DNA of 14,178 nt from Candidatus Omnitrophota bacterium (GTDB lineage: Bacteria; Omnitrophota; Gorgyraeia; Gygaellales; Profunditerraquicolaceae). Position 1 is the stretch's first letter. Each line of letters begins with the position of its first letter. The stretch covers positions 1 through 14,178 of the forward strand of contig JAGOIJ010000032.1 in assembly GCA_017995695.1 (NCBI GenBank), written 5' to 3'. Positions 8,210 to 14,178 of this stretch are shown here, piece after piece. Both the position numbers and the translations under genes were made by a program. The notes below the pieces were generated by a model. It did no database searches and was not told where the DNA came from. It was given only the letters and a program-made list of their open reading frames with translations.

Positions 8210-8237
8210 TTGCAATTAATACGGGTTTTGCTATAAT
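8210..8237 (+). promoter_or_regulatory. Promoter of the acyltransferase gene
   Basis: TTGCAA (8210-8215), a 16-base spacer and a perfect TATAAT (8232-8237) lie between the TpsA stop and the acyltransferase ATG. The predicted start near 8244 leaves a very short leader of about 10 bases containing only a weak GTGAAG. No intrinsic terminator is visible after the TpsA gene, so read-through from the upstream operon is also possible. Confidence 0.6.
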
Positions 8238-8253
8238 TTGACGACGTGAAGAT

Positions 8254-9177
8254 ATGGATGCTAAAAAAATTCGCACATCGCTTAGCCGGTTTGCCGGCTG
8301 GCTTGGTTTAACGATATGTTCTTTGATAATCAAGGTTATCCCAGGCAAGTTGTTATATAGTTTTGCCAGAGGGATTGCCGGCATTGCCTATTTGTTCGCT
8401 GGGAAGCAGCGGCGCATTGCCTCTGAGAGCTTAACTATTGCGTTTCAGCAAACGAAATCGCAAGAGGAGCTTAAGCAGATAGCCAGAGACTGCTTTACCT
8501 TTATGGCCACGTGGGCGCTTGAGCTTATGTTTTTGATGGACAGGCCCAAGGAATTAATGCGCTGCGTTAATCTTAAAGGCCAGGAATATTTAGATCAGGC
8601 ATTGGCAAAGAAGCATGGCGTCATCCTGGTAAGCGGCCACTTGGGTAACTTTCCACTGATGATGGCGCGTTTAAGCCTGGGAGGCTATCCCATTAATGGT
8701 ATCATGCGCCAGATGCGCGATACGCGGGTAGAAAAGATATTCTTAGAGAAGCGTAACCGTTTGGGCGTCAAGACTATTTATAGTCAACCGCGTAAAGTCT
8801 GCGTAGATAATTCTATCCGCGCTTTAAGAAACAATGAATTATTGTTTTTGCCTATTGATCAGAATTTTGGGACGGCAGGTGTTTTTGTAGAATTCTTTGG
8901 CAAAAAGGCAGCTACTGCAACTGGCCCGGTTGTTTTGGCGCAGCGCACCAAGGCAGCCTTGATCCCTTGTTTTATCATCAACAATCCTGATGCTACGCAC
9001 ACGATTTTCTTTGAGCCGGAGCTGAAACTCCAGCAGGGCTCAACCGATGACGAAACGATAGTAATGAATATTCAGAGATTAACAACGATCATCGAGCAGT
9101 ATATCCGTCGCTTCCCCGCACAGTGGGGTTGGATTCATCGTCGATGGAAAAGCAGGCCGACGGAGAAAAATACATGA
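8254..9177 (+). CDS. Lysophospholipid/lipid A acyltransferase, LpxL (HtrB) family
   Basis: This 307-residue protein is the usual size for the family, which adds secondary acyl chains to lipid A precursors at the inner face of the cytoplasmic membrane. A hydrophobic segment near residues 13-50 would anchor it. The core shows GVILVSGHLGNFPL (122-135), IMRQMRDTRVE (150-160), LPIDQNFGTAGVFVEFFG (199-216) and ATATGPVVLAQRTKAALIP (220-238), in the family order. C-terminal QWGWIHRRWK matches the typical ending of these enzymes. Oddity: the catalytic motif is HX4(D/E) in LpxL and LpxM, but here H129 is followed at the acidic position by P134. The enzyme may use a different residue or a different substrate. 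It has its own promoter, and a small membrane-protein gene follows 12 bases after its stop. Confidence 0.9.
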   Translation: MDAKKIRTSLSRFAGWLGLTICSLIIKVIPGKLLYSFARGIAGIAYLFAGKQRRIASESLTIAFQQTKSQEELKQIARDCFTFMATWALELMFLMDRPKELMRCVNLKGQEYLDQALAKKHGVILVSGHLGNFPLMMARLSLGGYPINGIMRQMRDTRVEKIFLEKRNRLGVKTIYSQPRKVCVDNSIRALRNNELLFLPIDQNFGTAGVFVEFFGKKAATATGPVVLAQRTKAALIPCFIINNPDATHTIFFEPELKLQQGSTDDETIVMNIQRLTTIIEQYIRRFPAQWGWIHRRWKSRPTEKNT

Positions 9178-9189
9178 GGAGGTGGCAAG

Positions 9190-9396
9190 ATGGCTGAAGA
9201 AGTGAAACAGGAAAAGAACGCGGGTAAGAATATTGCAGGCATGATGATTAAGGTAATCTTAGGCCTGGCTTTGTTAGCCGTTGGCGCGTATTTTGTCTAC
9301 CGTTGGTGGCCACCGCTTTTGCTGGTCATCAAGGCTGGCATTGGCCCGTTTTGTATTTTAGCTGGTTTGATTACCTTAGCCATAGCTAAAGAGTAA
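9190..9396 (+). CDS. Small two-helix membrane protein of unknown function
   Basis: This 68-residue protein has a charged N-terminus (EEVKQEKNAGK) followed by two hydrophobic stretches, about 18-37 and 43-66. A YRWWPP turn separates them. I recognise no family. The start is well supported: AGGAGG (9177-9182) lies 7 bases before the ATG and overlaps the stop codon of the acyltransferase, so the two genes are probably translated from one mRNA. A strong terminator closes the unit 24 bases after its stop. The arrangement hints at a helper of envelope lipid metabolism, but nothing in the sequence proves it. Confidence 0.75.
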   Translation: MAEEVKQEKNAGKNIAGMMIKVILGLALLAVGAYFVYRWWPPLLLVIKAGIGPFCILAGLITLAIAKE

Positions 9397-9419
9397 CGTT
9401 TAGGCCTTAATCGAGTCTT

Positions 9420-9470
9420 AAAAGGGTTAATAGGACGAGACAATGATGTCTTATTAGCCCTTTTGTTTTT
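9420..9470 (+). terminator. Rho-independent terminator after the acyltransferase unit
   Basis: The arm at 9420-9436 (AAAAGGG...GGAC) pairs with 9448-9464 (GTCT...CCCTTTT) over 17 base pairs, including two G-U pairs. The loop is 11 bases and a T-rich run follows. The A-run on the 5' side could make it work in both directions, but no convergent gene is present here. The remaining gap to bioY (9471-9530) shows nothing else I can support. Confidence 0.88.
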
Positions 9471-9530
9471 ATCCAATTTTTCTTAAGAAACGTACTGCGC
9501 ATTTTTTTGTGAGCAATAGCATTTAATACT

Positions 9531-9557
9531 ACACTTTTAATAGGGGAGTGTTATAAT
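9531..9557 (+). promoter_or_regulatory. bioY promoter with possible operator dyad
   Basis: A perfect TATAAT is at 9552-9557, and the -35 region is weak (TACACT at 9530-9535, spacer 16). The inverted pair ACACT (9531-9535) and AGTGT (9547-9551) spans the -35/-10 spacer and could bind a repressor. It does not resemble the BirA, BioR or BioQ operator sequences as I remember them, so operator status is a guess. Confidence 0.45.
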
Positions 9558-9589
9558 ATTCAAAAAATATAACAAAAGGAGCAAGATAT

Positions 9590-10156
9590 ATGCATGCGAT
9601 CTTAGTAAAGGATGTCGTAACAACTAAATTTGCCTGTCGTTTGATTGGCGTCACGAGTTTTATTATTCTGACTGCGCTGGGGGCATTTGTGCGCATTCCG
9701 TTACCTTTTACTCCTGTGCCTTTGACGCTACAGACTATGTTTGTGCTTTTATCAGGAGCCTTCTTAGGCAAGAGACTGGGCGCTTTTACGCAGGTGTTGT
9801 ATCTTGCCTTAGGGATTTCAGGAATTTCTGTTTTTAGCGCAGCGCAGAGCGGTTGGTATTATCTTGTTGGCCCGACAGGTGGGTATCTGCTTGGTTTTAT
9901 CGCAGCCGCCATGTTCGTGGGTTTCTTTGCGCGTTTGGGCAAGATGAGTTTTACCTCCATTGTTGTGCTTTTTTGCATCGGGGATGGCATTATCCTTGGC
10001 TTTGGCATGCTGTGGCTTACGCTCGTTTTGAAGTATGATCTTGTTTCTGCCTTTGCTTTGGGAGTGATGCCGTTTGTTGTGGGAGACTGTTTAAAAGTTC
10101 TTATTGCAGCTACGCTGTATCAGCGATTACAAAACCGCGCCAGGGAAATCTTTTAG
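9590..10156 (+). CDS. bioY: Biotin transporter BioY (S component of ECF transporter)
   Basis: This 188-residue membrane protein binds biotin with high affinity and delivers it across the inner membrane, normally with an EcfT/EcfA module. The family signature is clear: PLPFTPVPLTLQTMFVLLSG (37-56), AFLGKRLGAFTQVLYLALG (57-75) and WYYLVGPTGGYLLGF, with six hydrophobic segments. AAAAGGAG lies 7 bases upstream of the ATG, which supports the start. No bioM, bioN or ecfAT genes are nearby, so it would have to share a module encoded elsewhere or work alone, as reported for some solitary BioY proteins. It has its own promoter, and a CBS-domain gene follows after 53 bases. The presence of bioY suggests the cell salvages biotin. 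Confidence 0.93.
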   Translation: MHAILVKDVVTTKFACRLIGVTSFIILTALGAFVRIPLPFTPVPLTLQTMFVLLSGAFLGKRLGAFTQVLYLALGISGISVFSAAQSGWYYLVGPTGGYLLGFIAAAMFVGFFARLGKMSFTSIVVLFCIGDGIILGFGMLWLTLVLKYDLVSAFALGVMPFVVGDCLKVLIAATLYQRLQNRAREIF

Positions 10157-10209
10157 TGCAGCCTAAGACACTATCGTTGTTTTTGGCGGCACCATGAAGG
10201 AGGGCACCT

Positions 10210-10677
10210 ATGAAAGTTAAAGAGATAATGATCAAGGATGTTAAAAGTATTTCTCCTGAGATAACGGTTATCGAGGCGCTTGCAACAATTGCTAAACTAG
10301 AAATTAGCGGATTGCCGGTTATTGACGCGCACGATAAGCTGGTGGGGATGTTTACTGAGAAAGAGGTATTGTCGCATCTGCTTCCCAGCTATATAGAGAA
10401 AGTGGGAAGATTTATTTACGAAGAAAATCCAAAGGCAACCAAGCGCAAGTTTGCCGAGCTCCAAACTATGAAGGTTTCCCAGATTATGCGTAAAGATGTC
10501 GTGACCCTTGGTGAAGAAACTACCCTTTGCGAAGTGGCACGTACGATGCTTATGCAGAAGGCGCGTAGGATTCCAGTATTGGATAAGGCTGGCAAGGTAA
10601 GTGGCATTGTGGCGCGCGGCGATGTGTTAAAGGCTTTTGCACAAGAAGCAGAAAGTTCAAGAGGAAGCAATGCTTAA
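10210..10677 (+). CDS. Protein with two CBS domains (Bateman module)
   Basis: This 155-residue soluble protein consists only of a tandem CBS pair. The first unit (about 1-60) has VKEIMIKDVKSISPE, SGLPVID and LVGMFTEKEVL. An insert of about 25 residues (58-82, rich in charged residues) separates it from the second unit (about 86-145), with VSQIMRKDVVTLGEE, ARRIPVLDKAGKVSGIVARGDVL. Such pairs bind adenine nucleotides or SAM and regulate enzymes, channels or transporters. AAGGAGGG lies 5 bases before the ATG. Its stop overlaps the start of the following permease by 8 bases (ATGCTTAA), so translational coupling is likely, and the natural guess is that it senses ligand for that permease. The partner is inferred from position only. 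Confidence 0.9.
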   Translation: MKVKEIMIKDVKSISPEITVIEALATIAKLEISGLPVIDAHDKLVGMFTEKEVLSHLLPSYIEKVGRFIYEENPKATKRKFAELQTMKVSQIMRKDVVTLGEETTLCEVARTMLMQKARRIPVLDKAGKVSGIVARGDVLKAFAQEAESSRGSNA

Positions 10678-12052
10678 AAAGTTTTTGATACTTATTGGTA
10701 TTTCAACCGGGTTAGGATTTCTTGTCCATTCTATCGGTCTTTCCACGCATCAGTCGTTGGCGATCGGCATATTTGTTGCGTCGGTTTTGGGCACCTTGTT
10801 TTTCTGGGATTTCCGTTTGGGGTTTGTGTTCATTGGCACGTCGCTGTTATTATTGACCCGCACTATTGATCTGCCGCATGTGATTGAATTCGCCTCCTTG
10901 GATGTTATCTTATTCTTGGTGGGTATGATGGTTCTTGTCGGCGTGATGAAAGAAGCGGGGTTTTTTGCCTGGATCGTGCAATTGATCCTGCGCGTGCGTA
11001 ATATGACCGCGCTTAAGTTCGTTCTCATTATCTCTGTTGTGGCAGCGCTACTTTCGACCATGACGTCAGAAGTTGTTTCGATTATCTTTATGGTGGCGGC
11101 AGTGCTTGAAATCTGCGATTATTTCGAAGTTGACGCCGTGCCGTTTATCATTATTACGGTGCTCGCAACAAATATTGGCAGCGCAGCAACGGTATTAGGT
11201 AATCCTATCGGTATCCTGATTGCGTCTAAGGCAGGTTTGACCTTTGAAGATTTTATTGTTAAGGCATTTCCTCTGGCCATGGTTTGTCTTGTCGTGACCG
11301 TCGCCATTGTTTCTCTGTGGTACCGTAAAAGCATCAAGCAATTGGATGAGCATATCAAGGAATTAGGGGCTAATGAGATGCTTATCCGGTTAATTTCCGT
11401 GCCTCCGGAAAAGCAATTAAAGGTGAGTCTTGCAGTCTTCGGAGCAACGCTCCTTTTTATTTCGCTGCACCATCGTTTAGAGCTTCTGTGGCATTTGGAA
11501 CCAAATACGATTCTGCTTACCATGCCTTTGCTTTCAAGCGGCGCAGTGATGATTTGGAAATGGCGTCGGGCCCGCGAGTATATTGAAAAGGATGTGGAGT
11601 GGTGGACGCTTTTGTTCTTTATGTTGCTATTTGCTCAAGCAGGAGCGCTTAAATATACGGGGGCAACGGATGTACTGGCTCAACGTTTAGCAGGGCTTGC
11701 CGGCAACAGTTTATCAGTGCTTATTGGTATTGTGTTGTGGATATCAACCTTTGGTTCAAGTCTGTTGGATAACGTGGTTCTTGTTGCTGCTTTTATTCCG
11801 GTGATCCAGAGTTTTCAAAGTCTGGATTTGAATCTGCATCCGCTGTGGTGGGCGCTTTTATTTGGCGGATGCTTTGGCGGCAACATCACGTTGGTTGGCT
11901 CAACCGCCAATATTGTTGCGCTGGGGATTCTGGAGAAAGAGCGCAATATCCATATGACATTTTTCCGGTGGTTTTGGGTAGGGTTGACTGTAGGCGTCGC
12001 GACTACGGCAGTGGTGTGGGCAGCGCTTGTGCTTTTTCCCGCGTATCGCTAA
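10670..12052 (+). CDS. ArsB/NhaD/CitMHS-type permease, copy 1
   Basis: This 460-residue inner-membrane protein of the ion transporter superfamily (COG1055-like) has about 10-12 hydrophobic segments. The two half-repeats show the expected motif pairs: ATNIGSAATVLGNPIGIL (166-183) and GGNITLVGSTANIVALGI (403-420), each a re-entrant substrate-loop signature. A DN motif lies at GSSLLDNVVLVAAF (363-376). The first-half equivalent of that DN region reads STMTSEVVSIIF (129-140) and lacks the Asp. Family members move Na+/H+, arsenite, citrate or other anions; the sequence does not settle the substrate. The ATG at 10670 overlaps the CBS gene and is preceded by GAGGAAG; upstream in-frame starts lie within the CBS gene. 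It is highly similar to the next gene across its full length, and only 43 bases separate them. That gap contains a weak GC-rich dyad (AGCGC at 12052, GCGCT at 12074). Confidence 0.88.
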   Translation: MLKKFLILIGISTGLGFLVHSIGLSTHQSLAIGIFVASVLGTLFFWDFRLGFVFIGTSLLLLTRTIDLPHVIEFASLDVILFLVGMMVLVGVMKEAGFFAWIVQLILRVRNMTALKFVLIISVVAALLSTMTSEVVSIIFMVAAVLEICDYFEVDAVPFIIITVLATNIGSAATVLGNPIGILIASKAGLTFEDFIVKAFPLAMVCLVVTVAIVSLWYRKSIKQLDEHIKELGANEMLIRLISVPPEKQLKVSLAVFGATLLFISLHHRLELLWHLEPNTILLTMPLLSSGAVMIWKWRRAREYIEKDVEWWTLLFFMLLFAQAGALKYTGATDVLAQRLAGLAGNSLSVLIGIVLWISTFGSSLLDNVVLVAAFIPVIQSFQSLDLNLHPLWWALLFGGCFGGNITLVGSTANIVALGILEKERNIHMTFFRWFWVGLTVGVATTAVVWAALVLFPAYR

Positions 12053-12081
12053 GCGCTCTCGCCGCTGCGCGATGCGCTGAT

Positions 12082-12098
12082 AAGGAAGAAACGCATTG
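12082..12098 (+). promoter_or_regulatory. Ribosome binding site fixing a TTG start for permease copy 2
   Basis: AAGGAAG (12082-12088) lies 7 bases before TTG at 12096. The protein from this TTG (MLKK...) aligns residue for residue with the ATG-started copy 1 (MLKK...), which supports TTG as the true start. Confidence 0.75.
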
Positions 12099-13472
12099 TT
12101 AAAAAAACTTATCACCCTCATCCTCTTATCATGCGGTCTTGGCTTATATGTTCATCATATTGGCCTTACGACGCATCAATCAATAGCTATATCAATATTT
12201 GCCGTGTCCATCTTGGGCACGCTTTTTTTCTGGCCTTTCCGTCTTACTTTCGCATTCCTGGGCACCTCAATCCTTTTAATCACTAAAACGATCGATGTGG
12301 AGAATATTATTAAATTTTCTTCTCTTGAAGTTATTTTGTTCTTAGTCGGCATGATGGTCTTGGTGGGGTTGCTTAAAGACACCGGGTTTTTTGCCTGGTT
12401 GGTGAGCCTTATATTGCGGGTCAAGCATCTTACTGCCAATAGATTTCTTGTGCTGATTTCGGTTATTTCAGGCTTGCTTGCCTGCGCCGTTGATGAGGTT
12501 ACCTCAATTATCTTTGTGGTGGCGGCGATCTTTGAGATCTGCGATTATTTTGAAGTTGACCCAACGCCGTTTCTGATTATTTCGGTACTTACCACTAATA
12601 TTGGTTCAAGTGGCACTGCCTTAGGCAATCCGATCGGCATTCTTATTGCGCTTAAATCAGGGCTCACCTTTGAAGATTTCTTGATGCGGGCGTTTCCCAT
12701 CATGATTGTAGCGCTTGTGGTGGCTATTATTGTAGTGCGTATCTGGTTTAGAAAACCTTTAGCAGAACTGGATCGGCGCATCAAAGAATTCGGCGCCAAT
12801 GATATTTTAATTAAATTAATCTCTGTTCCTCCGGATGAGCAACTGAAGATGAGCTTGGTTGTTTTCGGGACAACATTAACTTTTATCGCGCTCCATCATC
12901 GCCTGGAACTATTGTGGGGCTTGAAGCATAATACGTTGCTGCTTACCATGCCGCTGATCGCAAGCGGGTTGGTTATGGCTTGGAAATGGCGCAAGGCCCG
13001 CGATTATATTGAAAAAGATGTAGAGTGGTGGACATTGTTGTTTTTTATGTTGTTGTTTGCCCAAGCAGGTACGTTAAAATTTACCGGCGCAACTGATGTC
13101 TTGGCAGGATATCTGGTGAGCGCTGCCGGAAACAGTCTTTCAGTGCTCGTAAGCATTGTGCTATGGATATCCACTATTGGTTCGAGTATCTTGGATAACG
13201 TGGTGCTTGTCGCGGCTTTTATCCCGGTGATTCAGAGTGTTCAAGATGTTAATCTGCATCCGCTGTGGTGGGCGCTTTTGTTCGGGGGATGCTTTGGTGG
13301 TAACATCACCATGGTTGGCTCAACCGCTAATATTGTGGCCTTAGGAATCCTCGAGAAAGAACGCAATATCCATATAACATTTTTCCGATGGTTTTGGGTA
13401 GGCCTGGTGGTGGGGATTACTACAACCCTCATTGTGTGGATGGTTCTTTTGTGGGTTCCTTGGTATGCTTAG
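12096..13472 (+). CDS. ArsB/NhaD/CitMHS-type permease, copy 2 (tandem paralogue)
   Basis: This 458-residue paralogue of the preceding permease is co-linear with it from the first residue to the last 80 or so, where two residues are missing near SVQDVNLHPLWW. It keeps TTNIGSSGTALGNPIGIL (166-183), GSSILDNVVLVAAF and GGNITMVGSTANIV. It differs at the first-half functional loop. This copy has ACAVDEVTSIIF (129-140), with D133 and T136, while copy 1 has S133 and V136. The corresponding loop in NhaD/ArsB relatives carries a DN(V)T motif, so copy 2 looks nearer to the ancestral form and the copies may differ in ion or substrate. The TTG start is set by AAGGAAG and by alignment with copy 1. A new promoter follows its stop, so it probably ends the CBS-permease unit. 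Confidence 0.88.
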   Translation: MLKKLITLILLSCGLGLYVHHIGLTTHQSIAISIFAVSILGTLFFWPFRLTFAFLGTSILLITKTIDVENIIKFSSLEVILFLVGMMVLVGLLKDTGFFAWLVSLILRVKHLTANRFLVLISVISGLLACAVDEVTSIIFVVAAIFEICDYFEVDPTPFLIISVLTTNIGSSGTALGNPIGILIALKSGLTFEDFLMRAFPIMIVALVVAIIVVRIWFRKPLAELDRRIKEFGANDILIKLISVPPDEQLKMSLVVFGTTLTFIALHHRLELLWGLKHNTLLLTMPLIASGLVMAWKWRKARDYIEKDVEWWTLLFFMLLFAQAGTLKFTGATDVLAGYLVSAAGNSLSVLVSIVLWISTIGSSILDNVVLVAAFIPVIQSVQDVNLHPLWWALLFGGCFGGNITMVGSTANIVALGILEKERNIHITFFRWFWVGLVVGITTTLIVWMVLLWVPWYA

Positions 13473-13494
13473 CAGTGTTGTCGACTCTTTGCAA

Positions 13495-13523
13495 TTGACA
13501 GAGGCATGAATTTATGTTAGATT
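13495..13523 (+). promoter_or_regulatory. Promoter of the small exported protein gene
   Basis: A perfect TTGACA -35 (13495-13500), a 17-base spacer and TAGATT (13518-13523) precede the gene. AAGGAGG at 13537-13543 serves the ATG at 13550. An in-frame ATG at 13514 lies within the promoter and is therefore unlikely to be used. Confidence 0.6.
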
Positions 13524-13549
13524 ATCCCTTAAATTTAAGGAGGTGCTTG

Positions 13550-13954
13550 ATGATGGGCCGTTTACTATTATTAGTAGTTTTGCTATGCAGCGCGCAGCTG
13601 GTTTGTGCCCAAGATAAACCTATGGCGGATGAGATGGTTACCGAGGTCCAATGGCTTTGGGGGGAGGTTGTTTCCGTTGATAATGTTAAGAACCAGCTCG
13701 TGGTCAAATATCTTGATTATGACGCCGACCAGGAAAAAGAAATTACCATTACAACTGATGCCAGCACTGCCTTTGAGAATGCGCGTCAACTTTTGGATAT
13801 TAAGCCACAGGACACCGTCAGTATTGATTATACCGTAAATGCTGATTTAAAGAATATCGCTAAGAATATAAGCGTTGAGAAACCTGAAGCCGAGCCTACT
13901 ATGCCTTCGGAGCCGGTGAGCGAAGAAACGCCGCCGCCTTTGCCGACTGAATAA
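13550..13954 (+). CDS. Small exported protein of unknown function with Pro/Glu-rich tail
   Basis: This protein has 134 residues from the ATG with AAGGAGG 6 bases upstream. A signal peptide (MMGRLLLLVVLLCSAQLVCA) should be cleaved after residue 20, giving a periplasmic or secreted protein of about 114 residues. The mature part has a compact beta-rich section (33-96: WLWGEVVSVD, NQLVVKYLDYDAD, KEITITTDAST, LLDIKPQDTVSIDY). This has the look of a small OB-fold-like or DUF5666-like barrel, where GEV-V-VD and D-K-D-V-V-Y patterns recur. The tail (110-134) is rich in Glu, Pro and Ser and is probably disordered. The DYDAD stretch could bind a cation. I do not recognise a specific family. It has its own promoter, and no direct functional link to the permeases is visible. 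Confidence 0.75.
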   Translation: MMGRLLLLVVLLCSAQLVCAQDKPMADEMVTEVQWLWGEVVSVDNVKNQLVVKYLDYDADQEKEITITTDASTAFENARQLLDIKPQDTVSIDYTVNADLKNIAKNISVEKPEAEPTMPSEPVSEETPPPLPTE

Positions 13955-13995
13955 GCGGGATTAAGAATAGCGCTTCTGTTCACTAATTCTTTTAG

Positions 13996-14026
13996 ACGAG
14001 GGGCAGCTGTGAATGCTGCCCCTTGT
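13996..14026 (+). terminator. Strong hairpin between the exported-protein gene and the HAD gene
   Basis: A 12-base-pair stem (13996-14007 with 14015-14026, one G-U pair) encloses a 7-base loop, and the core is GGGGCAGC/GCTGCCCC. Only a short, mixed T-containing run follows, so it may terminate weakly. It ends 7 bases before the next ATG, so it could also control that gene. Confidence 0.6.
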
Positions 14027-14033
14027 GTATTCT

Positions 14034-14178
14034 ATGCAGCCAATATCTCTGGTGATCTTTGATCTTGATGGGACCCTTATTGATGCTTATCCAGCGATCG
14101 TTGATAGCTTTAACTATGCGATGCGTCAATGCGGTTATCCATTGCAGGAAAAGCGTCTGATTTGCGAAGCGGTTGGAT
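14034..14178 (+). CDS. HAD-superfamily hydrolase, N-terminal fragment (phosphoglycolate phosphatase-like)
   Basis: Only the first 48 codons are inside the window. Residues 7-16 read VIFDLDGTLI, which is HAD motif I. D10 would be the nucleophile that forms the aspartyl-phosphate, and D12 the general acid. The following DAYPAIVDSFNYAMRQCGYP fits the first helix of the cap domain in Gph/PgmB-type phosphatases, so a small-molecule phosphatase is likely, but the substrate cannot be read from this fragment. No Shine-Dalgarno precedes the ATG at 14034; a GTG at 14025 is in frame but no better. A stable hairpin ends 7 bases upstream of the ATG. Confidence 0.85.
   Translation, partial: MQPISLVIFDLDGTLIDAYPAIVDSFNYAMRQCGYPLQEKRLICEAVG

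Noticed and set aside
8196..8217. Direct repeat TGCAATT (8198 and 8211) before the acyltransferase promoter
   Set aside because: Only 7 bases, AT-rich and explained by the -35 region; no support for a regulator site.
10194..10220. Tiny ATG-started frame of 8 codons overlapping the CBS ribosome site
   Set aside because: It ends at once, has no ribosome site of its own and is well within chance.
13961..13994. Hairpin AAGAAT/ATTCTT after the exported-protein gene as terminator
   Set aside because: Six AT-rich pairs with a 17-base loop is too weak; the stronger GC hairpin at 13996-14026 is the better candidate.

Overview
The window looks like the chromosome of a Gram-negative (diderm) bacterium. 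It encodes an outer-membrane two-partner secretion transporter with its giant exported adhesin, and an LpxL/HtrB-type acyltransferase of lipid A synthesis. The style of the adhesin (haemagglutinin-type TPS domain, Asn/Thr/Ser-rich beta-helix repeats, an LTDAE-type repeat near the end), the COG1839 gene and the cluster of small exported proteins remind me of Candidatus Omnitrophota or related environmental phyla. That placement is inference and was not tested by any search. Nearly everything reads on the + strand and gene density is high. No gene-free stretch exceeds 300 bases; the longest is about 190 bases, at 9397-9589.

Left end: a cation diffusion facilitator (CDF) metal exporter reads leftwards off the window edge (480 to 1). 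It is divergent from a + strand operon of three genes: a COG1839 adenosine-specific kinase (564-1052), an FhaC/ShlB-type TpsB transporter (about 1067-2794) and an FHA-like TpsA exoprotein of 1791 residues (2820-8195). The two divergent promoters have abutting -35 elements. A hairpin plus T-tract with the form of an intrinsic terminator lies inside the signal-peptide codons of the TpsB gene, so expression of the secretion pair may depend on translation. TpsA carries nine copies of a repeat of about 98 residues, with an exact 294-base period over most of the array. Each copy holds an Asp/Asn-Gly turn that resembles a Ca2+-binding loop.

Middle: a TATAAT promoter precedes an LpxL/HtrB-family acyltransferase (8254-9177). 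A 68-residue two-helix membrane protein follows, and a strong intrinsic terminator closes this unit (about 9420-9470). Next comes a solitary bioY biotin-uptake S component (9590-10156).

Right part: a two-CBS-domain protein (10210-10677) overlaps by 8 bases the first of two tandem paralogous permeases of the ArsB/NhaD/CitMHS (ion transporter) superfamily (10670-12052 and 12096-13472). This suggests nucleotide-sensing control of membrane transport. A small exported protein of unknown function (13550-13954) with its own promoter follows. The window ends in the first 48 codons of a HAD-superfamily phosphatase (14034 onward), which starts just after a strong hairpin and has no visible ribosome binding site.

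The clearest points of interest are the terminator-like element inside the tpsB coding sequence, the regular TpsA repeat array, the linkage of a COG1839 kinase to a two-partner secretion pair, the acyltransferase whose HX4(D/E) motif ends in Pro, and the CBS plus duplicated-permease cassette. No phage, IS element, tRNA, rRNA or CRISPR array was seen.
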